64,000 bases of DNA, taken from JBFAPK01 sp040676675 (GTDB lineage: Bacteria; Actinomycetota; Actinomycetes; Mycobacteriales; Micromonosporaceae). Positions 50,150 to 60,894 of the stretch are shown here, in pieces. How positions within the stretch are numbered: the stretch's first letter is position 1; each line of letters begins with the position of its first letter. The stretch spans positions 1 to 64,000 of the forward strand of contig NZ_JBFAPK010000022.1 of the NCBI RefSeq assembly GCF_040676675.1, read 5' to 3'. The notes below the pieces were generated by a model. That model was given only the letters and a program-made list of their open reading frames with translations. It searched no databases and had not been told where the DNA came from. The position numbers were made by a program, and so were the translations under genes.

Positions 50150-50719
50150 TCACTTCGGCTGGGCGGTGATGCTGGTCGCGGTGACGGTACCGGCCGAGTT
50201 GGGGCCCTCGACGGTGACCGGATCACCGGCCTTGAGGTCCTTGAGCGAGCCGTCCCTGGCGACTCGGACGGCGGTGTCGCCGCCGGTCCGCACCGTCAGC
50301 ACCTCCCCGTCGGCGGTCTGCACGTAGACGGTGGTGCCGTCCACGAGCTTCACGGTGCCGGTGGTGGCCGCCGTACCGGTGCCGTCGCCGCCCTGGCCGG
50401 TGTCGGCGCCGTTGTCCGCGGTGCCGCCGGGCGCCCCGCTGGCCCGGCCCGCGCCGGCCGGGAAGCCACCCTGGGCGCCGCCCCGCGCGCCGGCGAACCC
50501 GCCGAAGCCGGCGCCGCCCCGCTGGCCGCCGGCCGCCGCCGGCCGGGTCGGCTCGCCGTACGACCTCTGCACCTGCACGCCGACGATGAAGCCGGCGAGC
50601 AGCAGCACCGCCGCGCCGAGGCAGACGGTCCAGCGGTTCCACCAGCGCCGGCCCGCCGCCGCGGCGAGTTCCCCGGCCAGTCCGTCGTCGTCGGCCGGCC
50701 GCCGTACTGCTTCCGTCAT
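50150..50719 (-). CDS. Membrane-anchored DUF5666-like protein
   Basis: 189 residues. One helix at about 28-52 (WTVCLGAAVLLLAGFIVGVQ) anchors an outer part. The linker (residues 55-118) is Gly/Ala-rich. The end (TVKLVDGTTVYVQTADGEVL ... VTVEGPNSAGTVTATSI) is an OB-like beta domain of the DUF5666 kind. Follows the MacB-type permease by 13 bases, so it is probably part of that export operon as a periplasm-facing accessory. Function unknown. Confidence 0.75.
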   Translation of the reverse strand: MTEAVRRPADDDGLAGELAAAAGRRWWNRWTVCLGAAVLLLAGFIVGVQVQRSYGEPTRPAAAGGQRGGAGFGGFAGARGGAQGGFPAGAGRASGAPGGTADNGADTGQGGDGTGTAATTGTVKLVDGTTVYVQTADGEVLTVRTGGDTAVRVARDGSLKDLKAGDPVTVEGPNSAGTVTATSITAQPK

Positions 50720-50732
50720 CAGTTTCCCCGGA

Positions 50733-51967
50733 TCACTCGTAGCGAAGTGCGTCGATCGGTCGCAGCCCCGCGGCGCGGCTGGCCGGTACGCTGCCGAAGA
50801 AGAGCCCGATCGCCACCGAGACGCCCAGCGCCAGCACGATCGAGCTCGGTACGACGACCGGCCGGACGCCGACGATGGTGAAGTGGCTGCCGACCAGCGC
50901 CGCGGCCACGCCCAGCCCGCCGCCGACCAGGCTGAGCATGGTCGCCTCGGCGAGGAACTGGGTCAGGATCACCCCCCGGGGCGCGCCGAGCGCCTTGCGG
51001 ATGCCGATCTCGCGGGTCCGCTCGGTGACCGTGACCAGCATGATGTTGGTGATCCCGATGCCGCCGACCAGCAGGCTGATCCCGGCGACCGCGCCGAGCA
51101 GCACCGTGAAGGTGTCCGCCGTCTGGGTCTGGGTCTCCAGCAGCTGCGCCGCGTTCTGGATCCGGTACGGCGTCGCGTTGGCCCCCCGCGCGCCACCGGA
51201 ACCGGCACCGGAGCCGGCACCGGTCGAGGCGACCCGCAGCCGCTGGTCGAGGATGGTGGAGACCTCGGCCTGCGCGTCGGCGACCTTCGCCGGGCTGGTC
51301 GCCTCGACCACGACCGAGTTCACCGGGCCGTACCCGGTGAGGGTCTGCCGGACCGCGGTCAGCGGGGCGATCGCGACGTCGTTGGCGTCGGCGAAGCCGG
51401 AGGCGGAGCTCTTGTTCTGCAACACCCCGACCACGGTGAAGAGGGCGCCGTCGACGGTCACCTGGGCGCCCACCGGGTCGGTGCCGGGGAAGAGCTCGTC
51501 GGCGACCGTACGCCCGATCACCACCACCCGCCGGCCCTGGTCCAGGTCGTCCTGGCTGAACGCCGCACCGCCGCCGACCGGGCTGTTCGATGCGGCGAAG
51601 TACGTCGGGTAGGTCCCCACGAACTGCTGCACGGCGTGGTCGGAGCCCTGGTACGTGATCGTGGTGGACGAGGCGTTGACCACCGGCGAGACGCTCTTCA
51701 CGTCCGGCGCCAGGACGGGGTCCTGCAGCGCCAGCGCGGTGTCGAGCGTGATGCCGGTACCGGCCGCCCGGCCGGTGCCCTGCACGGTCAGGGTGCTGGT
51801 GCCCAGGGCCGCGATCCGGTCGGTGATCTGCTTGGCCGAGCCGTTGCCGACCGCCACCAGCAGGATCACCGCGCCGACGCCGATGAGGACGCCGAGCATG
51901 GTCAGCCCCGAGCGGAGCTTGTTGGCGGTCACGCCGCGCACGGCGAACCGCAGGATCTCCAGGAAGC

Positions 51968-51971
<4 letters not shown>
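50733..51971 (-). CDS. MacB/FtsX-type ABC transporter permease
   Basis: 412 residues from GTG 51971. N-terminal helix LRSGLTMLGVLIGVGAVILL, a large extracytoplasmic domain (residues about 45-270), then three helices with ISLLVGGIGITNIMLVTVTE and TREIGIRKALGAPRG, ending in LRPIDALRYE. This is the MacB-type mechanotransmission permease that works with an adaptor and ATPase. Overlaps the ATPase gene by 4 bases. The outer domain includes a Gly/Ala-rich loop (TGAGSGAGSGGARGANATP). Confidence 0.94.
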
Positions 51972-52767
<796 letters not shown>

Positions 52768-52771
<4 letters not shown>

Positions 52772-54051
52772 CGCCCACCCCGCGCGCCGCCGCCGGCCGG
52801 GAAGCCGCCGCCGGCCGGGAAACCACCGCCGCCGGGGAAGCCGCCGGCACCGCCGAACCGGCCCCCGGTGCCGCCGCCGGTCGTGCCGGCGTCCAGCCTC
52901 AGCACGACCCGCTCGCCGGCCGTCAGCCCGGAGGTGATCTCCACCGCCTGGTCGCCGGTGAGCCCGACCTGCACCGGCCGGACCACCTGCCGGCCGTTCT
53001 CCACCACCGTCACGGTGTGCCGGTTGCCGACCGTGGTCAGCGCGGCCGGGTTCACGTAGAGCACGTTGTCGGCCTCGCCGACGGTCACCGAGACGTTGAC
53101 GGTCTGCCCGGCCCGTACCCCGTCCGGCAGGCTGTCCAGGCTGACCGTCACGCCGTACGTGACCACGCTGTTCGCGCTGGTGGCGGTCGGGTCGACCGAG
53201 GCGAGCCGCCCGGTGGCCCGGGCGCCGGGCAGCGCGTTCCAGGTCACCGTGGCCGGTTGGCCGGTCTTCAGTCTGGTCGCGTCGGTCTCGGCCACCGCGG
53301 CGGAGACCTCCAGCTTGGACAGGTCGGCCAGCTGGACGAAGCCGCCCGAGCCGGAACCGGACGAGCCGGAACCGCCACCGGCCGCGCCCGTCGCGCCGCC
53401 GCCGGTCGAACCGGAGCCGCCGTTCGCCCCGGAACCGGTCGAGCCGGAGCCCCCGGTCGAGCCGGAGCCGGACGAGCCGCTCCCCGAGGAACCGCCGCCC
53501 CCGCCCGAGGAACCGCCGACGCTGCCATTCACCGCGACCACGGTGCCGGCCATCGGCGCCTTGAGGGTGGTCCCGTCGACCGCGTCCTGCGCCTGCCGCA
53601 CCACCAGTTCGGCGCTGTCGACCTGCGCCTGCGCGTCGCCCGTGTCGGAACCGGCCGACCTGGCCCGCGCCAGCGCCGCCTCGGCCGCGTCGAGATCGTC
53701 CCGGGCCGCGGTGAGCTGCCGGTTCGCGGCCGTCGGGTCCACCTTGGCCAGTACCGCGCCCTTGGCGACCGGGTCGCCGACCTTGACCCGGATCTCGGTG
53801 ACCGTACCGGCGGTGGCGAACGAGGCGCTCGCGGTGCTGGCGCTGCGTACCGACCCCGAGGCGGAGACGGTCGCGGTCACCCGGCCCTGCGCCACCGCGA
53901 CGGTACGGGTCGCGGTGCCCGCCGCCGAACTCGACTCGGGCTTGACGAAGCTCGTGTAGGCCCACACCGCACCACCGGCCACCGCCACGCCGAGCGCGGC
54001 GTTGACGAGAATCCACGGGCGGCGTGCGCGGACCAGACGTCGCACAGGCAT
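52768..54051 (-). CDS. MacA/HlyD-type adaptor with low-complexity insert
   Basis: 427 residues. One anchor helix near residues 12-33, a lipoyl half (VTEIRVKVGDPVAKGAVLAK), a short coiled hairpin, the second lipoyl half (TLKAPMAGTVVAVNGSV), then an unusual 60-residue Gly/Ser/Thr run (about 173-235) before the barrel domain. The C-terminus is a Gly/Phe repeat (FGGAGGFPGGGGFPAGG). It would connect the MacB-type permease to the outer face. The Gly/Ser insert sits where the adaptor folds back and may span the wall or act as flexible linker. Confidence 0.92.
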
Positions 54052-54121
54052 GCGGGCCAGCCTGGCCGGCGCGGCTCGAAGCGAACCCGGGGTTACCTCG
54101 GAGCCGGCTGGGAACGCGCGG

Positions 54122-54171
54122 CCCCGGAGATCGGGCCGGGCCGGGTCACACCGCCCCGGAGATCGGGCCGG
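54122..54171. repeat. 18-base direct repeat in the kinase-adaptor gap
   Basis: CCCCGGAGATCGGGCCGG occurs at 54122-54139 and 54154-54171, period 32, followed by a shorter GGTCACGCC echo. The 137-base gap separates the adaptor gene from the histidine kinase gene. Could be a duplicated regulator site or simple slippage. Confidence 0.6.
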
Positions 54172-54188
54172 TCACGCCGCCGGGCGGG

Positions 54189-55814
54189 TCACGCCACCGG
54201 CCCGGGGTCGGCCGGGATCTCACCGTTCGCCGCCGGGAGCAGCACCCGGAAGGTCGCGCCCCGCCCCGCCGCGGTGACCAGCTCGATCCTGCCCCCGTGC
54301 CCCTGCACGATCGCGGCGGCGATGGAGAGGCCGAGGCCCGCGCCGACCCCGGGGCCGCGGGTACGGCTCGGGTCGGCCCGGTACAGCCGCTCGAAGACGC
54401 GCTCGGCGTGCTCGCCCGGGATGCCCGGCCCGTTGTCGGCCACCTCCAGCACCGCCAGCTCCCCGGCCCCAGGGGCGGCGCGCCCGCCCGACTCCCCGGC
54501 ACCCGGGTCGGTCGGCGCACCGCCGGCCGGCCGGGCCGGCGCACCGGACGCGTCGAGCCGGCCCACCCGTACCGTGATCTCGGTACCGGGCGGGGTGTGC
54601 TGCAACGCGTTGCCGACCAGGTTGGTCGCCACCTGCCGCAGCCGGTGCTCGTCGCCGAGGACGGTGACGGCCTCGAACCCGCCCTCGTCCGGCCCGAGCG
54701 CCGCCAGCCGGACCGGCCGGTCGGGCACCCGGGCGTGCGCGTCGCGGATCGTGTCGGCGGCGATGGCGAGCAGGTCCACGGGCTGGCGCCGCATCGGTCG
54801 TTGCAGGTCCAGCCGGGCGAGCAGCAGCAGGTCCTCGACGAGGACGCTCATCCGGTCGGCCTCGCCTTCGATGCGCCCCATCGCCTCGTCGAGCAGCGGG
54901 CCGGGCGGCGTGCCGCCGCGGCGGTACAGCTCGGCGAAGCCGCGGATCGACGTCAGCGGGGTGCGCAGTTCGTGCGACGCGTCCGCCAGGAACTGCCGCA
55001 GCCGCTGTTCGGAGGCGGTCCGCGCGGTCATCTCGGCACCGATGCGGTCGAGCATGGTGTTCAGCGCGATGCCGAGCCGGCCGGGTTCGGTGTGCGGATC
55101 GGTCCGCTCGACGCGGCGGGAGAGGTCGCCCGCGGTGATCTCGGCGGAGATCGCCTCCATCCGGGTGAGCGGACGCAGCCCGATCCGCACCACCAGCGCG
55201 GCCGTGAGGCCGAGCCCGAGCACGACCAGCAGCATCACCACGCCGTCGATCAGCAGCAGGCCGTCGGCCGTGGCGTCCACGTCACGCAGGGAGAGCGCCA
55301 CCATCGCCAGCCCGCCGGCGGCGGTGGGCGCGACGAGCACGCGCCAGTTGCTCTGGCCGTCCTGCGCGCCGACCGTGTACGGCCTTCCCCGCTCGGCCCG
55401 GGTCGACAGCTCCGCGTAGTCGCCGAGCTTCGGCGGGGAGAGCCCCTCGGCCGAGAGCCAGCCGCCGAGCGCGGTACCGTCCGGCCGGAAGGTCGCCACG
55501 GCCTGCCCGGGACCGCCCGCCGGTGGCCGACCCGGCCGGGGCAGGCCGAGGTCGTGGCCGAGGTCCGGACCGAGCGCGACGTACGGCCGGATCATCCGGT
55601 TGAGCTGCTCGTCGACCCGGTCGGTGAGGTACGAGCGGAGCAGCACCAGCCCGGCCAGGTTCGCGATGACCAGCGCCACCGCGGCGAGCGCCACCACGAC
55701 CACGACCAGCCGCGACCGCAGCGTCCACTGTCCCCAGGGTCTCGGCGGGAAGAACCGTCTCAGCGAGGAGAACCGTCCCAGCCAGGACGGCCGGGACGCC
55801 CGCGGATCGGTCAC
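54189..55814 (-). CDS. Sensor histidine kinase
   Basis: 541 residues from GTG 55814. Two membrane helices (about 36-57 and 187-211) bracket an outer sensor of about 130 residues; HAMP follows (RIGLRPLTRMEAISAEITAG). Phospho-acceptor His in FLADASHELRTPLTSIRGF, N-box VGNALQHTPPG, G1 DNGPGIPGE and G2 GLGLSIAAAIVQGH. The ATP-binding part has an extra Ala/Pro-rich loop (PARPAGGAPTDPGAGESGGR). Overlaps the response regulator by 4 bases. Confidence 0.95.
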   Translation of the reverse strand: MTDPRASRPSWLGRFSSLRRFFPPRPWGQWTLRSRLVVVVVALAAVALVIANLAGLVLLRSYLTDRVDEQLNRMIRPYVALGPDLGHDLGLPRPGRPPAGGPGQAVATFRPDGTALGGWLSAEGLSPPKLGDYAELSTRAERGRPYTVGAQDGQSNWRVLVAPTAAGGLAMVALSLRDVDATADGLLLIDGVVMLLVVLGLGLTAALVVRIGLRPLTRMEAISAEITAGDLSRRVERTDPHTEPGRLGIALNTMLDRIGAEMTARTASEQRLRQFLADASHELRTPLTSIRGFAELYRRGGTPPGPLLDEAMGRIEGEADRMSVLVEDLLLLARLDLQRPMRRQPVDLLAIAADTIRDAHARVPDRPVRLAALGPDEGGFEAVTVLGDEHRLRQVATNLVGNALQHTPPGTEITVRVGRLDASGAPARPAGGAPTDPGAGESGGRAAPGAGELAVLEVADNGPGIPGEHAERVFERLYRADPSRTRGPGVGAGLGLSIAAAIVQGHGGRIELVTAAGRGATFRVLLPAANGEIPADPGPVA

Positions 55815-56539
55815 TCGTCGGCCATCCGGGGCAGGCGCAGGGCGTACCCGAAGCCGCGTACGGTCTGGATCAGCGGCGGGTCCCACCGGTCGATCTTCTT
55901 GCGCAGGTAGTAGACGTACGACTCGACGATGCGCCCGTCGCCGCCGAAGTCGTAGCTCCAGACCCGGTCCAGGATCTGCGCCTTGCTGACCACCCGGCCC
56001 GCGTTGACCAACAGGTACCGCAGCAGGTTGAACTCGGTCGGCGACAGGTCGATCAGCCGGCCGCCCCGGCGTACCTCGTGGGCGTCCTCGTCCAGCTCCA
56101 GGTCGGCGTAGCTGAGCACGGCGCTCACCGGCTCGACGCGGCTGCGCCGCAGGATCGCGCGGATCCGCAGCACGACCTCTTCGAGGCTGAACGGCTTGGT
56201 CACGTAGTCGTCGGCGCCGACGGTCAGCCCGGAGATGCGGTCCTCGACGGCGTCGCGGGCGGTCAGAAAGAGCACCGGCACGGCCTGGCCGCTCGCCGTG
56301 GCCCGCAGCCGCTGCGCCACCTGGAAGCCGTCCAGGTCGGGCATCATCACGTCGAGCACCACGAGGTCCGGTTCGAACTCGGCGGCGACCGCGAGCGCCT
56401 CCCGCCCGCCGCCCGCGACCCGCACGTCGAAGTCGATGAGCCGCAGGGTGGCGGAGAGCAGTGCGCAGATGTTCGGCTCGTCGTCCACCACCAGCACCCT
56501 GGTCGACCGCCGGCTCGACTCTCCCGCCCGCTGACGCAC
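55811..56539 (-). CDS. OmpR/PhoB-family response regulator
   Basis: About 242 residues from GTG 56539, chosen because AGGGGG lies 5 bases upstream; GTG 56569 and earlier starts are also open. Receiver: VLVVDDEPNICALLSATLRL, phospho-Asp in DLVVLDVMMPDLDG, Lys in ADDYVTKPFSLEE. Winged-helix DNA-binding half begins near residue 140 (LSPTEFNLLRYLLVNAGRVV, YVYYLRKKID). Works with the kinase; likely controls the flanking adaptor and transporter genes. Confidence 0.95.
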   Translation of the reverse strand: MRQRAGESSRRSTRVLVVDDEPNICALLSATLRLIDFDVRVAGGGREALAVAAEFEPDLVVLDVMMPDLDGFQVAQRLRATASGQAVPVLFLTARDAVEDRISGLTVGADDYVTKPFSLEEVVLRIRAILRRSRVEPVSAVLSYADLELDEDAHEVRRGGRLIDLSPTEFNLLRYLLVNAGRVVSKAQILDRVWSYDFGGDGRIVESYVYYLRKKIDRWDPPLIQTVRGFGYALRLPRMADE

Positions 56540-56628
56540 GCCCGCCCCCTCAGCTCGATTCCGCGCCACATCTCTATCGGAGCAGGCTGGGAGCCAGCTA
56601 GGAGTCCGGTCTGGTTTTGCTGAGCGGA

Positions 56629-57954
56629 TCACCAGTTCGCGACGACCTGGTCACCCTCGGCGAGACCGGCGGTGATCTCGGTGTACCGGTCGCCGCGTAC
56701 GCCGACCGTGACCTGCCGCCGCTCGCTGCCGGCGGCGGTCGGGACGAGGACGGTACCGGCCGCGCCCGTGGCGCCGTGCACCGCCGACGAGGGGACCCGC
56801 AGCGCGTCCGGCACCGACTGGACCGTGACGCGTACGTTCGCGCTCTGCCCGACCAGGGCGTCCGCGGGGACCTGGTCGAAGTCGAGCAGCACCCCGTACG
56901 TCACCATCTGACCGCTCGCCGTACCGACCGGGTCCACCTGGGTCACCCGGGCCGGGAACTCCTGGTCCGGCCGGTCGGGCAGCGTCACGGTCGCGGCGAG
57001 ACCGGTCGCGAGCCGGCCGGCGTCCGCCTCGGGGAAGCGCGCCGAGACCGCCATCGCCGCCACGTCGCCGAGGGTGACGAAGGTACCGGCCGGGCTGACC
57101 CCGCTGCCGACCGCGCCGGCGACGGCGAGCACCCGGCCCGCCACCGGCGCCGTGATCGTCGTACCGGCCAGTGCCTGCTTCGCCTGGTCGAGGGCGAGTC
57201 CCGTGCTGTTCACCCGCTGCTGGGCGCGCAGGATCGGGTCGGTACCGCCGCCGGACTGGCCGGCCGCACCGGCGCAGCCCGGCCCCGAGCCGGTACCGCC
57301 GCCGCCCGCGTCGCGGCCGGGCCCGCCGCTGCCCCCGCCGGGCGTACCGGTGCGGCTCGGCGACGCCGACGCGCCCGGCGTACCGGGGCGACCCGGCGTG
57401 GGGGTGGTGGTGGCCGGCGCGGTCGTGCTCGGCGTCGGGCCGCCCGGCGGTGCGGTGCCCACGGTCCCGTTCGGCGTGCGCGCCACCGCCGCCACGGGCG
57501 CGACCCGGCCGCCGCCGGACCCGCGGCCGGATCCCGACGGGGCCGATCCGGCCCGCTCGGCCGCGTCGCGGTCCGCCCTGGCCTGGTCGTACGCCCGCTG
57601 CGCCGAGTCGACCCGGTCCCGCGCGTCGGCGTCGTCGAGCACGGCCAGCACCTGTCCGGCGCTCACCTGGTCGCCGGGGTGCACCCGCACCTCGGTCACC
57701 GTCCCGGAGGTACCGAAGCCGAGGCTGCGGGTCTGGCCCGGCCGCAGGGTGCCCGTGGTCGCCACGGCCAGCGCCACCTCGCCCCGGTCCACCCGCGCGG
57801 TCGCGGCCCGGCCCGGGGCGGCCGGCCGGTCTCCGGTGAGGGCGTACGCGCTCGCCGAGCCGAGCAGTACGACCAGCGCTCCGGCGCCCACCGCGATCCA
57901 CCGTGCCCGCCGGCTCCCCACGATCCGGCGCAGCCAATCCAGGCCGATACCCAT
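56629..57954 (-). CDS. HlyD/MacA-type adaptor with Pro/Thr-rich hairpin insert
   Basis: 441 residues from ATG 57954. Anchor helix at residues about 21-40, then VTEVRVHPGDQVSAGQVLAV (first lipoyl half), a hairpin interrupted by about 100 residues of Gly/Pro/Thr-rich sequence (residues 125-225, for example PTPSTTAPATTTPTPGRPG), and TITAPVAGRVLAVAGAVG. The beta-barrel and C-terminal parts follow. It lacks its own ATPase/permease nearby, so it may use the one encoded at 50.7-52.8 kb. Placed directly upstream of the two-component genes. Confidence 0.88.
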   Translation of the reverse strand: MGIGLDWLRRIVGSRRARWIAVGAGALVVLLGSASAYALTGDRPAAPGRAATARVDRGEVALAVATTGTLRPGQTRSLGFGTSGTVTEVRVHPGDQVSAGQVLAVLDDADARDRVDSAQRAYDQARADRDAAERAGSAPSGSGRGSGGGRVAPVAAVARTPNGTVGTAPPGGPTPSTTAPATTTPTPGRPGTPGASASPSRTGTPGGGSGGPGRDAGGGGTGSGPGCAGAAGQSGGGTDPILRAQQRVNSTGLALDQAKQALAGTTITAPVAGRVLAVAGAVGSGVSPAGTFVTLGDVAAMAVSARFPEADAGRLATGLAATVTLPDRPDQEFPARVTQVDPVGTASGQMVTYGVLLDFDQVPADALVGQSANVRVTVQSVPDALRVPSSAVHGATGAAGTVLVPTAAGSERRQVTVGVRGDRYTEITAGLAEGDQVVANW

Positions 57955-58369
57955 GGGGGGCGAGTGTCGTCGGCGCGGCTCGCGGTTGGCTGGGCCGTTG
58001 CTCGGAGTTTCCTCAGAGCGCCCCTCGCACCGCGTCGGCAAGGCCGGCGGCCCGGTGCGCGCGGGCGGCCCGGCAACGCCGGCGGTCCGGCGGGGCCGAG
58101 AGGTCGAAGGCGAGGGCGGTCCGGCGAGGGCGCGGCATTCCGAGCCGACTCCGAGCTTGGTCCGATGTGGTCCGGAGGTCTCCCCGGTTGCATGGCGGTC
58201 GCCCGGGCGTTCTTCCGCTTCCGGGTGGCACCCAGGGGTCCCCGGGCGGCAGCTTCCTCGGGTGCCCGCCCGGGCGCCTCGGGTGTCCGGCCCGGGGTCT
58301 CCCACCGGCGCCCGCCCGGGAGCTTCCCCCAGGTCCATCCGGACAGGGCGAGAGCAGGAGGAGATCGCG
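57955..58369. other. 415-base divergent region between adaptor and lipoprotein genes
   Basis: No gene is supported; frames on both strands are Arg/Pro/Gly-rich shadows. The stretch contains many CCCGGGCG/GCCCGGG words and must hold both promoters. No clear operator seen. Confidence 0.6.
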
Positions 58370-58999
58370 ATGACGGTACGGAGCCGGCGGACGGGCCGAT
58401 CCCTGGTGCTGGCGCTGGCCGCCGGGGCGGCCGTACTGGCGGTGGCCGCGGCCTGCGGAGGCTCGGACCCGGGCGGCGCCAGCGGCGACGCACGCGACGG
58501 CGGTACGGCCGGCAACGCGTTCGCCGCCTACACCGACTGCCTCCGGCAGCAGGGCATCGACGTACCCACCGCGCGGCCCTCGGGACGCCCGTCGGGCCGC
58601 CCGTCCGGCTGGCCCTCCGGCCGTCCGAGCGCCTGGCCGTCGGGCCGCCCGAGCGCTTGGCCCTCGGGCCGTCCCTCCGGCGCACCGTCGCTCGGCGCGT
58701 CCGGTCGCTTCCGCGGCGGCCAGCCCGGCGGCTTCGCCGGCTTCCGCCCGCCCGGCGTCGACGACACGACCTGGCAGAAGGCCCAGGAGGCGTGCCATGC
58801 CACGCTGCCCAGCGGCGGTCCTGGCCGGGGACCGGGCGGCGCCGGCCGTGGCCGGGGACCGGGCGGCAGCCCCGCCTACGCCAACTGCCTCGCCGACCAC
58901 GGCGTTCCGGCCGGTACCACGCCGGACCCGAGCGACCCGAAGGCCAGCGCCGCGTTGCAGGCGTGCCAGGTGCTGAGCCCGGCGCCGGCCGCCAGTTGA
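58370..58999 (+). CDS. Repeat-rich lipoprotein with duplicated Cys motifs
   Basis: 209 residues from ATG 58370 with AGGAGGA upstream. A lipoprotein signal ends in AVAAACGG. Two similar blocks are visible: AYTDCLRQQGIDVP ... AQEACHATLPS and AYANCLADHGVPAG ... ALQACQVLSP, each with two Cys that could pair. Between them, residues 69-107 are a tandem R/W-P-S-(G/A) repeat and a Gly/Arg-rich linker. Function unknown. Divergent from the adaptor and sensor cluster, so it may be a related surface or wall component. Confidence 0.8.
   Translation: MTVRSRRTGRSLVLALAAGAAVLAVAAACGGSDPGGASGDARDGGTAGNAFAAYTDCLRQQGIDVPTARPSGRPSGRPSGWPSGRPSAWPSGRPSAWPSGRPSGAPSLGASGRFRGGQPGGFAGFRPPGVDDTTWQKAQEACHATLPSGGPGRGPGGAGRGRGPGGSPAYANCLADHGVPAGTTPDPSDPKASAALQACQVLSPAPAAS
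58574..58690 (+). repeat. In-frame tandem repeat encoding (R/W/A)PSG-type units
   Basis: A 12-base codon-level unit repeats about nine times inside the lipoprotein gene, giving a flexible Pro/Ser/Arg stalk. The sequence is GC-rich and prone to slippage, so copy number may vary between strains. Confidence 0.7.
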
Positions 59000-59060
59000 C
59001 CCCGCCGGCCGGCTGACCGCGACGCGCACGCCCTCCCCCCGGTCAGCGGGCCGTCCCGCC

Positions 59061-59100
59061 CGGCACCCATGCGGGCAGTCGCATGTTCGCATGGGTGCCG
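59061..59100 (+). terminator. 13-base-pair hairpin after the lipoprotein gene
   Basis: Perfect arms 59061-59073 and 59088-59100 (CGGCACCCATGCG and its complement) around a 14-base loop. It lies 62 bases after the lipoprotein stop and 76 bases before the next start, so it probably ends the former transcript. Confidence 0.55.
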
Positions 59101-59175
59101 CAAGCGGGTCACCTGCCGTTATCCGTGATCAGAAACATTGGCGGCGACCAGACTCGGCAGAGATGGAGCCACCAC

Positions 59176-60894
59176 ATGGGCCACGGCCATCCGCATCACC
59201 ACCACGACGACATCGTGACCGGCAGCGCGGCTGACGCGTCGCCGGCCGTCGACCTTTCCGTACCGGACCGCGAGCTCTCCCCCGCCGACCGGTCCCGGCG
59301 CGGCTTCCTGCGCAACGCCGGCCTGCTCGGCGCCGGCGCCGCGGCGACCGTCCTCGCCACCCCGGAGCTGGCCCACGCCCACGGGCCGAGCGAGGACCAC
59401 GGCCACGCGCCGGGCGGCGACCGCGGGCGTACCGGCGGCTTCCAGTGGCTCGCCGGTGACCACCACATCCACACCCAACACAGCAGCGACGGCATGTACC
59501 GGGTGCTCGACCAGGCCCGACACGCGCACGCGGACGGCCTGGACTGGATGGTCGTCACCGACCACGGCAGCGCCACCCATGCCAAGATCGGCGTGGAGAT
59601 CGTCAACCCGGACATCGTCGACGCCCGCGAGCAGCTCAAGGACCTGCTGGTCTTCCAGGGCCTGGAGTGGAACATCCCGGCCGCCGAGCACGGCACCGTC
59701 TTCGTCCACCCCGGACGCAACGAGGTCGCCGTCCTCAAGGAGTTCGAGAACGCGTACGACGGCTCGGTCCGCAACGCCGGCGACTCGACCCCCGCCAACG
59801 AGGCGCTCGCCATCGCCGGCATCAAGTTCCTCGGCGACGCGGTGCGCCGGCGCCGGGTGGACGCCGCGCTCTTCCTCGCCAACCACCCGGCCCGGCGGGG
59901 CGTCGACTCGCCGCACGAGATCCGGGCCTGGCGGGACGCCGACCCGACGGTGGCGATCGGCATGGAGGGCGCCCCCGGCCACCAGGCCGGCGGCATCCCG
60001 AAGCCGAACGGTCCGGGTGGCGCCCGGGGCATCTACGACAACAACCCGTCGGCGCAGTCGTTCCCCGGCTACCCGCTGGAGAGCTACCGCACCTGGGGCG
60101 GCTTCGACTGGATGACCGCCACGGTCGGCGGCCTCTGGGACAGCCTGCTCGCCGAGGGCCGGGCCTGGTGGATCACCGCGAACTCCGACTCGCACGTCAA
60201 CTACCTCGACACCGCCCAGCGCGGGCCGAACGGCAACTTCGACGCCAACGGCCGCTACGACGACCCGGTGCACGGGCCGTTGCTGCTGGGCGCCAACGAC
60301 TTCTGGCCGGGCCAGTACAGCCGTACGCACGTCGGCGCGACCTCGTTCGCCTACAAGGCGGTGATGGACGGGCTGCGCGCGGGTCGGGTCTGGGTCGACC
60401 ACGGTGGCCTGATCGGCGGCCTGGACGTGCGGGCCCGGGTGGCGGGCGACCGCCGGCCGGACAGCGGCACGCCGCTCGGCGGCTCGCTGGTCGTGAAGCG
60501 GGGCACCAAGGTGGAGCTGACCATCGACATCGACCTCGCGCAGACCCCGAACTGGTCGCAGTTCGTGCCGGTACTGGCCCGGGTCGACGTGATCACCGGC
60601 CGGGTCACCGGTCCGGTCGCCAACGGTGACACGTTCACCGCGCCGACCGCCCGGGTGGCGAAGTCCTTCGAGGTCAAGCGCGGCTCCCGGCGGGTCTCCT
60701 TCACCTACTCCTTCGGCGCGGTCAACGAGCCGTTCTACGTGCGGCTGCGGGGCACCGACGGCAACCGCACCGCGCCGGGCCTGATGGGCGCCGCGGTCGA
60801 CCCGGTCGGGCCGGCGATGGACGTGCCCGGCGACGCCGACCCCTGGACCGACCTGTGGTTCTACGCCAACCCCATCTTCGTGCTGCCCCGGTGA
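59176..60894 (+). CDS. Tat-exported CehA/McbA-type metallohydrolase (PHP fold)
   Basis: 572 residues from ATG 59176; an upstream in-frame start is rejected. A His-rich leader MGHGHPHHHHDD precedes a twin-arginine signal SRRGFLRNAGLLGAGAAAT. The PHP-type metal site is seen in GDHHIHTQHSSDGM, GLDWMVVTDHGSATH, VFQGLEWNI and the later NSDSHVNY. A C-terminal beta domain follows. Related CehA/McbA enzymes hydrolyse carbamates and phosphodiesters. Overlaps the next gene by 4 bases, so the two act together. Confidence 0.88.
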   Translation: MGHGHPHHHHDDIVTGSAADASPAVDLSVPDRELSPADRSRRGFLRNAGLLGAGAAATVLATPELAHAHGPSEDHGHAPGGDRGRTGGFQWLAGDHHIHTQHSSDGMYRVLDQARHAHADGLDWMVVTDHGSATHAKIGVEIVNPDIVDAREQLKDLLVFQGLEWNIPAAEHGTVFVHPGRNEVAVLKEFENAYDGSVRNAGDSTPANEALAIAGIKFLGDAVRRRRVDAALFLANHPARRGVDSPHEIRAWRDADPTVAIGMEGAPGHQAGGIPKPNGPGGARGIYDNNPSAQSFPGYPLESYRTWGGFDWMTATVGGLWDSLLAEGRAWWITANSDSHVNYLDTAQRGPNGNFDANGRYDDPVHGPLLLGANDFWPGQYSRTHVGATSFAYKAVMDGLRAGRVWVDHGGLIGGLDVRARVAGDRRPDSGTPLGGSLVVKRGTKVELTIDIDLAQTPNWSQFVPVLARVDVITGRVTGPVANGDTFTAPTARVAKSFEVKRGSRRVSFTYSFGAVNEPFYVRLRGTDGNRTAPGLMGAAVDPVGPAMDVPGDADPWTDLWFYANPIFVLPR

